The notes below the pieces were generated by a model. It saw only the letters and a list, made by a program, of their open reading frames with translations. It ran no database searches and was not told where the DNA came from. A stretch of 23,142 bases of DNA, from NCBI GenBank assembly GCA_900544615.1, contig UQVS01000028.1:1-23142 (forward strand), in the 5' to 3' direction. The translations under genes were made by a program, and so were the position numbers. This document shows positions 13,815 to 23,142 of this stretch, piece by piece; within the stretch, counting starts at the first letter, position 1, and every line of letters starts with the position of its first letter. This DNA is from an uncultured Oscillibacter sp. (GTDB taxonomy: Bacteria; Bacillota; Clostridia; Oscillospirales; Oscillospiraceae).

Positions 13815-15335
13815 TCAGCCCGCGCTCAGGTGAATGACGCAGCTGTTCAGATCGTAAAACGGTTCGGCGGCGGTGGGGGTCAGCCCCTCCAGCACATCGG
13901 ATTCATACAGGGCGGAAACGGTCTTGAAGCACACCGGCAGGATGGGGGTCTGCTCCCGCAGATAACGGTACAGGGCGTTCAGCGCTGTCTCCCGGCCTGC
14001 GGAGCTGCGGCAGGCTTCCAGCAGCTGATTGCACTGGGCGTCGCTCCAACCGCCGTAGTTCAGGCTGCCGCCGGTGGCCAGCAGGGAGGAAACGTCCCAG
14101 TCCGCCAGCAGGCGCACCTCGCCGTAATACAGGTCGAAGCGTCCGGCGGCCAGAGCGGCGGTATACTCCGCCCACGGCAGACTTACGGCCTCCATGGGAA
14201 TGCCGGAGGTGGTAAATGTGGCGGCGATCTGCTGGGCCACGGAGACCTTGAAGGCATTTTCACTGTTTACCACCAGCCGCAGGGTGCGGGTGGGGCGGGT
14301 CTCGCAGGCGGCCAGCGCGTCGGCAAAGGCGGTGGCGGAAAAAGCAGTATCCAGCTCCGACGGGTACAGCGGCGACACCGGGGAGACGGGGAACTGGGCG
14401 GCTCTGGCATGGCCGGACAGCAGCCCACTGACCAGCGCCTGCCGGTTGAGCCCCAGCGACAGGCAGCGGCGGAAGGCGGCGTCATCCAAAGGCTTGACGG
14501 TGGTGTTGATCCCCAGATACTGGAACACGGTGGTGTCGGCGTCCGTGCAGCGGACGCTGCCGGAAACAGTCACGGAATCCGTGCCGGTGAGGTCAGAGAC
14601 AAGAAGCTGGACGTCGTGGGAGGTGAAGCGGTAAAGCATGGACTCCGCATCTGCGGTTTCCGTCAGAACGATCCGCTCCACCGGCTGACCGCCGCCCTGC
14701 CACCAGTTCTGGCTGGCCAGCAGGCAGGGGGTGCTGCTCTCATCATAGAGATACGGGCCGGTGCCGGTGGGGATGTCCTTTTTCTCGGTGCCGGATTTCA
14801 GGATCGGAATATCCAGCAGGGCGGGAAGGGCGCTGTTGGGCCGGGAGAGGGTCAGCGTCACGGTGCCGTTCCCGGCGGAAATGCTTTTCACATCCGCCAG
14901 CCGCGGGGCATAGCGGGCGGAGCTGCGGGCGGCGGTGAGGGTGGCTTTGACGTCGGCGGCGGTGAGGGGGGAGCCGTCCGAAAAGACGACGCCCTGCTGC
15001 AGAGTGAGAACATAGGTCAGGGCTTCCGGGTCATAGGTGTAGGAAGCGCACAGCAGGGGCTGGGGCGTAAACTGCCCGTCCAGATGGAACAGCCCCTCAT
15101 AGAGCAGGGAAGCTGCCGTCTGCTGCATCCCGTCCGGGCAGGTCAGGGGATTCAATGGCTGCCCTGCCAGATAGGGAAGGGAAAAGGCGGAGGGGAGAGC
15201 GGCGGCCGTCTCCTCCGGGGCCGGATCTTCTTCCGGGGGAAAGAGCGGCTCCTCCGCTTCGTCGATCTGCGCGCAGCCGGTCAGCAGGGACAGGGCCAGC
15301 AGCAGGGCCGCTGCCAGCGCGGTGATTCGTTTCAT
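13815..15335 (-). CDS. Family 5 (Opp/Dpp-type) solute-binding lipoprotein
   Basis: A 506-residue extracytoplasmic lipoprotein. The signal peptide MKRITALAAALLLALSLLTG ends in a lipobox, LLTGC, with C21. The SBP_bac_5 domain fills about 60-490, with recognisable FSDGSPLTAADV and GTGPYLY segments. Such proteins deliver peptides, nickel or related solutes to ABC permeases, but no permease or ATPase gene is nearby, so it is an orphan. ATG 15335 is fixed by GAAGGAG six bases upstream. Its ATG overlaps the TGA of pgeF (ATGA), so the two are translationally coupled, which points to a shared role, perhaps with murein peptides. Confidence 0.9.
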   Translation of the reverse strand: MKRITALAAALLLALSLLTGCAQIDEAEEPLFPPEEDPAPEETAAALPSAFSLPYLAGQPLNPLTCPDGMQQTAASLLYEGLFHLDGQFTPQPLLCASYTYDPEALTYVLTLQQGVVFSDGSPLTAADVKATLTAARSSARYAPRLADVKSISAGNGTVTLTLSRPNSALPALLDIPILKSGTEKKDIPTGTGPYLYDESSTPCLLASQNWWQGGGQPVERIVLTETADAESMLYRFTSHDVQLLVSDLTGTDSVTVSGSVRCTDADTTVFQYLGINTTVKPLDDAAFRRCLSLGLNRQALVSGLLSGHARAAQFPVSPVSPLYPSELDTAFSATAFADALAACETRPTRTLRLVVNSENAFKVSVAQQIAATFTTSGIPMEAVSLPWAEYTAALAAGRFDLYYGEVRLLADWDVSSLLATGGSLNYGGWSDAQCNQLLEACRSSAGRETALNALYRYLREQTPILPVCFKTVSALYESDVLEGLTPTAAEPFYDLNSCVIHLSAG

Positions 15336-16144
15336 AGGCACTCCTTCAAAGCAATGACGGCGGCCTGCACGCCCCGCTGATCCCCCATTTTCCGATGGGA
15401 CCAGAACAGATCCGGGCGGCAGGCGGTGCAGATGCCGGAAACCTCGATATGCTCCGGCGCAAGACCGGCACGCAGCAGCCACTGGCGGTTCAGACCGGCC
15501 AAATCCACATGGAATTTGGCTCCCCGGCGCTCCATGTGCGGTTCTGCGTCCGCCCCCAGAGCGTCCCGCATGGCGGCGGGAACGTCGCCGTCGGTTTCAA
15601 AGCAGCACCGGCCGATGCAGGGGCCAAGGGCGGCCAGCAGATCCGCAGGACGGCTGCCGTAAGCATCCTCCATGGCCTGCACTGTTTTTTCCACGATTCC
15701 GGCGGCGCAGCCCCGCCAGCCGGCATGGGCCGCGCCCACAGCCTGCCGGACGGGATCGTACAGCAGCACGGTGCCGCAGTCGGCAGAAAAGACCGTCAGG
15801 GGCAGAGCTGCTTCATTGGTAATGAGAGCGTCCACATCCGTGTAGTCGCGGGGGCGGACGACGCCCTTCCCGGCGTCTGCGGCGGTGACGCGGCGGATGT
15901 TGGCGGTGTGGGTCTGCTGACTCAGCACGGTCCGGTGTTCATCCAGCCCCAGAACTGCGAAGAAGCGGCGGTAGTTTTCCCGGAGAGCTTCCGGGCCGTC
16001 CCCCTGATTGGGACGGAGGTTCAGACTGTCCCACGGGGCGGGGGACACGCCGCCCATCCGGGTGGAAAAGCCGTGGGGAATTTGACTCAGCACATCGGCG
16101 GTGAACCACACCAGACCGTTTTGCTCGCGCTGCTGAAAGGGCAT
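15332..16144 (-). CDS. pgeF: Peptidoglycan editing factor PgeF (YfiH/YlmD, laccase-domain)
   Basis: A 270-residue protein of the YfiH/Cu-oxidase_4 family. The metal and active-site set is intact: H79 in LSQQTHTANI, C123 in SADCGTVLLYD and H140 in AAHAGWRG. Family members act on purine nucleosides (phosphorolysis or deamination activities have been reported), and in E. coli the protein prevents wrong amino acids in peptidoglycan precursors. ATG 16144 is preferred over GTG 16153, because GAGGTG stands about eight bases before it. It lies downstream of secA beyond a terminator, and overlaps the solute-binding lipoprotein gene by four bases. Confidence 0.92.
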   Translation of the reverse strand: MPFQQREQNGLVWFTADVLSQIPHGFSTRMGGVSPAPWDSLNLRPNQGDGPEALRENYRRFFAVLGLDEHRTVLSQQTHTANIRRVTAADAGKGVVRPRDYTDVDALITNEAALPLTVFSADCGTVLLYDPVRQAVGAAHAGWRGCAAGIVEKTVQAMEDAYGSRPADLLAALGPCIGRCCFETDGDVPAAMRDALGADAEPHMERRGAKFHVDLAGLNRQWLLRAGLAPEHIEVSGICTACRPDLFWSHRKMGDQRGVQAAVIALKECL

Positions 16145-16171
16145 TGCGTACACCTCACTGTCTCATATTTC

Positions 16172-16201
16172 AAAAAATGCCCTCCGAAAAACCAGAGGGC
16201 A
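16172..16201 (-). terminator. Terminator downstream of secA
   Basis: Read on minus: TGCCCTC (16201-16195), a ten-base loop, GAGGGCA (16184-16178), then six T (16177-16172). It is 77 bases after the secA stop and just before pgeF. Confidence 0.8.
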
Positions 16202-16211
16202 AAGAGAGGAT

Positions 16212-16255
16212 GCCTCGCGGGCGGGCATGGCTCAGCCATGTCCGCCCTGCGGGGC
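16212..16255. repeat. Long 20-bp imperfect palindrome after secA
   Basis: Arms 16212-16231 and 16235-16255 pair over 20 bases, with two wobble pairs and one bulged T, around the loop TCA. No T run follows on minus. It lies between the secA stop and its terminator; it may be a REP-like element or an mRNA 3'-end stabiliser. Confidence 0.6.
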
Positions 16256-16277
16256 AGAAAATCGGATGGACGGCGGA

Positions 16278-19034
<2,757 letters not shown>

Positions 19035-19059
19035 TGGTTACAAACATCCTTTCACGCTT

Positions 19060-19077
19060 CCGCCCGGCGTCGGGCGG
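19060..19077 (-). promoter_or_regulatory. GC hairpin in the secA leader
   Basis: CCGCCCG and CGGGCGG pair perfectly over seven bases with a four-base loop, ending about eight bases before the AAAGGA ribosome binding site. It could affect initiation. No secM-like arrest peptide is seen upstream. Confidence 0.4.
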
Positions 19078-19135
19078 GAGAGATTATACCTTATAGATTA
19101 AGGGAGAACATAGTCACCCACAATAAAACAAGCAT

Positions 19136-19164
19136 ACTATAGCATATCATCTCCCAGATTGCAA
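19136..19164 (-). promoter_or_regulatory. Promoter of secA
   Basis: On minus, TTGCAA (19164-19159), a 17-base spacer and TATAGT (19141-19136) with an extended TGC. A second TATAAT lies nearer the gene, at about 19090, without a good -35. The expected leader is about 95 bases. Confidence 0.75.
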
Positions 19165-19277
19165 AGAAAAATGGAAAAGATACGAAAAAAGTTTACAAAA
19201 TATCCATGCGTCAGAATAGATAATCGTTTAACAGGCTTTTGGCCTGAAAAAACGGCGGATACATCGGACCGGTACAG

Positions 19278-19334
19278 AAAAATAGGGCTGTGCGGCACAG
19301 GCTTTGAGCCTGCTCCGTACAGCCCGCTATTTTT
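19278..19334 (-). terminator. Large terminator-like palindrome after the Ig-like lipoprotein gene
   Basis: AAAAATAG (19278-19285) with CTATTTTT (19327-19334), GGCTGT with ACAGCC, a GCGG/CCGT section and CAGGCT with AGCCTG around the loop TTG; about 24 pairs in all. On minus it ends in CTATTTTT 17 bases after the stop. A smaller stem-loop with similar CAGGC/GCCTG arms is at 19232-19246. Confidence 0.75.
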
Positions 19335-19350
19335 GCCGGCGTGCGTGCGC

Positions 19351-19827
19351 TTACGCAATATCGAATTCCGCCGCCAGTGCAAAATCCACGATCCGCTTGT
19401 CCCGTTCCGTCTCGTTTTCATGAAACTCAAAAAACCACTTGACCGCCCGGTAGTGGCCGGCATCCAGAGAGCCGTAGCGGCTGGCCCACTGAAAGGTCAT
19501 CTCCCTCGGCGTGTTTTTTTCAAAGATATAGGCTTCCGCCGTGTTGGCAAAGTCTCCATTTTCTTCCAGATCATACCACTGGCCGTCCTGTTCTACCTGA
19601 AGGAAGAAATCAGCACTGTTGCCGCTGTCGATTTCCGTGTCCGTGGCGTTGAGGATCGTCACCTTGACCTGTCCCGGATAGGCGGAGCCATCCACCACCG
19701 TCATGGTGACGCCCTCATGGTTGTTGACCTCCAGATCAGATGCTTCTTCACTGATCTTGGGGGCAGAGCCGCAGGCGGTGAGGGCCAGCAGGCACAGGGC
19801 GCAGCAGAAGGTGAACACGTTCTTCAT
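19351..19827 (-). CDS. Small lipoprotein with bacterial Ig-like domain
   Basis: A 158-residue protein. The signal peptide MKNVFTFCCALCLLALTA precedes a lipobox cysteine, C19 (LTAC). The mature part, about 38-140, reads as an all-beta Ig-like fold: VTMTVVDGSAYPGQVKVTIL, then NATDTEIDSG, DGQWYDLEENG, and GSLDAGHYRAVKWFF near the end, resembling the Big_14 type. Such lipoproteins sit on the outer face of the membrane; the ligand and role are unknown. GGAG eight bases before the ATG supports the start. A TATAAT at 19880-19875 on minus may be its -10, with no clear -35. It is upstream of secA but separated by a terminator. Confidence 0.85.
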   Translation of the reverse strand: MKNVFTFCCALCLLALTACGSAPKISEEASDLEVNNHEGVTMTVVDGSAYPGQVKVTILNATDTEIDSGNSADFFLQVEQDGQWYDLEENGDFANTAEAYIFEKNTPREMTFQWASRYGSLDAGHYRAVKWFFEFHENETERDKRIVDFALAAEFDIA

Positions 19828-19961
19828 GAAGACCGCTCCTTTCGATAATTACAAAACAGATTCTATACTTCTTTATTATAACAGACGTGAGAGAATAAAA
19901 AAAGTTTCCATGGATTCCGGCAAATTTGCGCGAATGACAGGAAAAGTTCACAAAACCTTCC

Positions 19962-19990
19962 TTGTACTTTCCACGCCCCTGTGTTAAGAT
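19962..19990 (+). promoter_or_regulatory. Promoter of the beta-CASP RNase gene
   Basis: TTGTAC (19962-19967), a 17-base spacer and TAAGAT (19985-19990). The start is expected near 19997, about 45 bases before the ATG. Confidence 0.65.
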
Positions 19991-20041
19991 GTTCTAAAAG
20001 AAATGCTTTGCGTCATCTGTGAAAAATAAAAGGAGGCCCCT

Positions 20042-21643
20042 ATGAAACTGAGCTTTTACGGCGCTGATCAGTGCGTCACCGGCAGTTGCCACTGTCTGGA
20101 AGTCAACGGCAGGAAGATCCTCATTGACTGCGGCTTGCAGCAGGGACGGGACGAGATCGACAACGGCGCGCTGCCCTTCCATCCCGGCAGCATCGACTTC
20201 GTACTCATCACCCATGCCCACATTGACCACACCGGCCGGGTACCCATGCTGGTGAAGCAGGGCTTTCAGGGCCGCATCCTCACCACCCGCGTGACGGCCA
20301 ACCTCATGGATATCATGCTGCAGGATTCCGCCCACATTCAGGAGTCCGACGCGGAGTGGAAAAACCGCAAGGCGGAGCGCTCCGGCGCGCCCAAGGTGGA
20401 GCCGCTGTATACCGTGGAGGACGCGGAGAACGTGAAGCAGTACGTCACCACCTGCGAGTACGGACAGGATGTGGAGCTGTACGAGGGCGTCAGCGTCCGC
20501 TTTGCCGACGCGGGACACCTGCTGGGCAGCGCCTGTATCACCGTCACCGCCACGGAGAACGGCGTCACGAAAAAGCTGATCTTCTCCGGCGATCTGGGCA
20601 ACGTGGATCAGCCCATTATCCGGGATCCCAGCCACTTCGCCGGTGCGGATTACGTCGTTATGGAATCCACCTACGGCAACCGCAACCACACCGAGGTGTG
20701 GAGCTACACGGAAGATCTGGCAAAGATCATTGACGAGACCATGGCCAAGGGCGGCAACGTGGTGATCCCCGCCTTCGCCGTGGGCCGCACGCAGGAACTT
20801 CTCTACTTTATCCGGGAAATCAAGGACAGAGGTCTGGTGAAATCCAACCCGGACTTCCCCGTATATATCGACTCCCCGCTGGCCCGCCGGGCGACCACGA
20901 TCTTCACCGGCGATCTGGACGGCTATCTGGACGCCGACGCGCTGGCGCTGGTGCAGGACGGCACCCATATGTTCAGCTTCACCAACCTCCGCATGACGGA
21001 GACGGTGGAGGAATCCAAGGCGCTGAACGAGGACGGTATTCCCAAGGTCATCATTTCCGCCTCCGGTATGTGCGACGCCGGCCGAATCCGGCACCACCTG
21101 AAGCACAACCTCTGGAAGCCGGAATGTACCGTGGTATTCGTGGGCTATCAGGGAGAGGGGACGCTGGGCCGCTCCCTGCTGGAAGGCGCCAAGAGTGTGA
21201 AGCTCTTCGGTGAGGAGATTGCCGTCCACGCAAAAATCGTCAACTTCCAGGGACTTTCATCCCACGCCGACCGGGATCATCTGCTCTCGTGGATCGCAGA
21301 TATCAAGGCGCCCAAGCCCCAGCGCGTGTTCATCGTTCACGGCGACCGTGAGGTAGCGCCCTACTTTGCCGAGAGCGTGGAAAAGCTGGGCTTTACCGCC
21401 CATGCGCCTCAGTATACCGAGGTCTACGATCTGATCGAGGACAAGATCGTGGCCACCGGCTATCTGCCGGAGCGGAAGGTCAAGGCTGTGGGCGGCCAGA
21501 AGGTCACTGCTGCCTATGAGCGTCTGGCGGCGCTGGGTCAGCGTCTGGTGGACGTGATCCGCCGTTCCAAGGGCCGGGACAACAAGACCCTCAGCCGCTG
21601 GGCCGAACAGCTACGTCAGCTGCTGGACAAATGGGAAGAATGA
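20042..21643 (+). CDS. Metallo-beta-lactamase-fold beta-CASP ribonuclease
   Basis: A 533-residue cytoplasmic hydrolase of the CPSF73/YsH1-like group. Zinc motifs are THAHIDH (57-63), H159 in FADAGHLLGS and D184 in FSGDLGN. Beta-CASP motifs follow: MESTYGNR (motif A), SASGMCDAGRIRHHL (motif B histidine) and LSSHADRDHLLSW (motif C). The HGD segment and about 80 extra residues close the protein. Family members are exo- or endoribonucleases acting in RNA maturation or decay; it is not RNase J, which has a different order and tail. AGGAGG stands just before the ATG. It has its own promoter and a hairpin downstream. Confidence 0.9.
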   Translation: MKLSFYGADQCVTGSCHCLEVNGRKILIDCGLQQGRDEIDNGALPFHPGSIDFVLITHAHIDHTGRVPMLVKQGFQGRILTTRVTANLMDIMLQDSAHIQESDAEWKNRKAERSGAPKVEPLYTVEDAENVKQYVTTCEYGQDVELYEGVSVRFADAGHLLGSACITVTATENGVTKKLIFSGDLGNVDQPIIRDPSHFAGADYVVMESTYGNRNHTEVWSYTEDLAKIIDETMAKGGNVVIPAFAVGRTQELLYFIREIKDRGLVKSNPDFPVYIDSPLARRATTIFTGDLDGYLDADALALVQDGTHMFSFTNLRMTETVEESKALNEDGIPKVIISASGMCDAGRIRHHLKHNLWKPECTVVFVGYQGEGTLGRSLLEGAKSVKLFGEEIAVHAKIVNFQGLSSHADRDHLLSWIADIKAPKPQRVFIVHGDREVAPYFAESVEKLGFTAHAPQYTEVYDLIEDKIVATGYLPERKVKAVGGQKVTAAYERLAALGQRLVDVIRRSKGRDNKTLSRWAEQLRQLLDKWEE

Positions 21644-21662
21644 TTGTAGAATAGAAGAATCC

Positions 21663-21694
21663 GCAGGGAGTGCTGTCAACGCGGCACTCCCTGC
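21663..21694 (+). terminator. Stem-loop downstream of the RNase gene
   Basis: GCAGGGAGTGC (21663-21673), a ten-base loop, GCACTCCCTGC (21684-21694). A perfect 11-bp stem but with no T run (CTGTATCTG follows), so termination may be partial and may let transcription reach the methyltransferase gene. Confidence 0.5.
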
Positions 21695-21743
21695 CTGTAT
21701 CTGAATGGAAATTCTTAAGAACTTGAAAAGGATGAAAAATCCC

Positions 21744-23142
21744 ATGGAAGCATTGGAAAAAGGAACGATTTATACGGCGGTGATCGACGGCTATTCCAGC
21801 GACGGGCTGGGGATCGCGCGGGTGAACGGGGCGGTGGTGTTCGTGCCACACGCCGTCCGGGGGGAGGAGATCGACCTCCGGATCACGAAGGTGATGAAAA
21901 CCTCCTGCGCCGGAGAAATCGTGAAGATCCGCCGTCCATCGCCGGACCGCATGGAGCCGGAGTGTCCCCATGCGGGCAAATGCGGCGGCTGCGCCTACCG
22001 GCACCTGACCTATCCGGAGGAGCTGTGGGCCAAGCGCCAGCGGGTGCAGGACGCTCTGACCCGGATCGGCGGGCTTACCTTGCAGGTGGAGGAGATCCTG
22101 GGGGCGAAGAACCCGGAGCATTATCGGAATAAAAGCCAGTATCCCGTGGGGGCTGACGGCTCCATCGGCTTTTTTCAGGCCCGGACACACAAGGTTGTGC
22201 CCATCCGCCGCTGCCTGATCCAGACGGAAGCTGCCGACCGCACCGCGCAGGCCGTGGGGGAGTGGATGCGGCGCTACAAGATCCCTGCCTATGACGAGAC
22301 CACCGGCAAGGGGCTGGTGCGGCACGTCTGCGTCCGGGTGAACCGCAGGGGCGAAAGCCTCTGCTGCGTGGTGGTCAACGGGAACAAGGTGCCGCGGGAG
22401 CCGGAGCTGGCAGGCTGCGTCACCGCAGCAGTCCCGCACACGGTAGGCGTCCTGCTGAACAGCAATACCCGCCGGGGCAATGTGATTCTTGGCGACAAAT
22501 ACCGCACGCTTTACGGCCAGAATTACCTGATGGACACCCTTTGCGGGCTGGAATTCAAGCTGTCCATGCCGTCCTTTTATCAGGTGAACCGGGATCAGGC
22601 GGAGGTACTCTATCATAAGGCGCTGGAATTCGCGGGCCTGACCGGCAAGGAGACGGTGCTGGATCTCTACTGCGGTATCGGAACCATTACCCTGTGCCTT
22701 GCCAAAGCGGCAAAGCGGGTCATCGGTGCGGAGATCGTGCCGCCGGCCATCCGGGACGCCAAGGAGAATGCGGTTCGCAATGGCATCGAAAACGCGGAGT
22801 TTTTCTGCGGGGACGCGGCGGATATTGCCGCCAAGCTGGAGAGCGACGGCCTGCGCCCGGATGTGGTCACGGTAGACCCGCCCCGGAAGGGACTGGCACC
22901 GGAGGTTGTCGCCTCCGTAGCGGCCATGAGGCCGGAGAAGGTGGTCTACGTTTCCTGCGACCCCGCTACACTGGGGCGGGATGTGAAACTCTTCGGCCAG
23001 CTGGGCTATCAGGCAGTGCGGGCCGCCGCCGTGGATATGTTCCCCGGCACGGCCCATGTGGAGACGGTTGTCTTGCTTTCCAAGGGTGAGGTCGACTCGA
23101 AAAAGATTCGGGTTGAGTTCTCTTTGGAAGATATGGATATGT
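21744..23142 (+). CDS. rlmD: 23S rRNA (uracil-5-)-methyltransferase RlmD-like, 3' end outside window
   Basis: At least 466 residues, open at the right edge. A TRAM RNA-binding domain occupies about 1-62. Iron-sulfur ligands are C74, C80, C83 (CPHAGKCGGC) and C157. The SAM-binding motif is LDLYCGIGT (306-314), followed by TVDPPRKG and the catalytic C405 in YVSCDPATLGRD. The enzyme adds a methyl group from SAM to C5 of a 23S rRNA uridine; the RlmD or RlmCD-type site cannot be separated by eye. ATG 21744 is preferred to the in-frame ATG at 21732, because AAAGG lies at a usable distance. After HVETVVLLSKG, where the conserved fold ends, the frame goes on into a more AT-rich, charged tail (EVDSKKIRVEFSLEDMDM) that leaves the window. 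Confidence 0.93.
   Translation, partial: MEALEKGTIYTAVIDGYSSDGLGIARVNGAVVFVPHAVRGEEIDLRITKVMKTSCAGEIVKIRRPSPDRMEPECPHAGKCGGCAYRHLTYPEELWAKRQRVQDALTRIGGLTLQVEEILGAKNPEHYRNKSQYPVGADGSIGFFQARTHKVVPIRRCLIQTEAADRTAQAVGEWMRRYKIPAYDETTGKGLVRHVCVRVNRRGESLCCVVVNGNKVPREPELAGCVTAAVPHTVGVLLNSNTRRGNVILGDKYRTLYGQNYLMDTLCGLEFKLSMPSFYQVNRDQAEVLYHKALEFAGLTGKETVLDLYCGIGTITLCLAKAAKRVIGAEIVPPAIRDAKENAVRNGIENAEFFCGDAADIAAKLESDGLRPDVVTVDPPRKGLAPEVVASVAAMRPEKVVYVSCDPATLGRDVKLFGQLGYQAVRAAAVDMFPGTAHVETVVLLSKGEVDSKKIRVEFSLEDMDM

Noticed and set aside
13830..15380. 516-codon glycine-rich open frame on plus, opposite the solute-binding protein
   Set aside because: Shadow of the lipoprotein gene, which has a signal peptide, lipobox, strong ribosome binding site and coupling to pgeF.
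19137..19848. Open frames on both strands around the Ig-like lipoprotein, including one running into the secA promoter
   Set aside because: They span promoters and the large palindrome and lack start signals. Only the frame 19351-19827 on minus has a signal peptide and lipobox.
21591..23057. 488-codon open frame on minus near the right edge
   Set aside because: The plus strand encodes a full RlmD-type methyltransferase with iron-sulfur, SAM and catalytic motifs over the same bases.

Overview
The window looks like chromosome from a GC-rich, low-oxygen Firmicute, most likely a gut clostridium of the Oscillospirales type. This is inferred from a bacterial V-type ATPase operon in the Enterococcus hirae order, DivIVA, strong AGGAGG ribosome binding sites, sigma-A style promoters, and protein sequences that read like that group. 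No species call is possible from the sequence alone.

Layout: 1-1832 is the edge of an integrated mobile element whose tyrosine integrase (564-1715) points at the 3' end of a tRNA-Arg(ACG) gene (1833-1909, minus). The element probably continues beyond the left edge. A divergent promoter region then leads to a DivIVA-domain protein (2078-2674). A 480-base gap holds the terminator of that gene, an AT-rich stretch, and the promoter of the main operon. From 3156 to 12051 runs a complete nine-gene V/A-type ATPase operon, ntpF-I-K-E-C-G-A-B-D. Genes are almost back to back (ATGA overlap of A and B, 1-25 base gaps elsewhere), except for one 264-base gap between ntpG and ntpA that holds four consecutive stem-loops. 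The rotor-ring protein carries the known E. hirae Na+ ligand pattern, so a sodium-motive rather than proton-motive machine is the better guess.

After the operon terminator come a GIY-YIG (UPF0213) protein and a NimA-like flavin-binding protein on plus. On minus there is an XRE regulator with a membrane tail, then a family 5 solute-binding lipoprotein that overlaps by four bases with the peptidoglycan-editing factor gene pgeF upstream of it, then secA and a small Ig-like lipoprotein. On plus, the window closes with a beta-CASP metallo-beta-lactamase RNase and an RlmD-type 23S rRNA uracil-5-methyltransferase that runs off the right edge.

Most of the window is conserved housekeeping DNA. I do not see a clearly novel multi-gene system. 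The points deserving a second look are: the multi-hairpin insert inside the ATPase operon; an operator-like repeat over the ATPase promoter; the tRNA/integrase junction; the coupling of pgeF to an orphan solute-binding protein; several long intergenic palindromes; and a composition change in the tail of the rRNA methyltransferase at the right edge.
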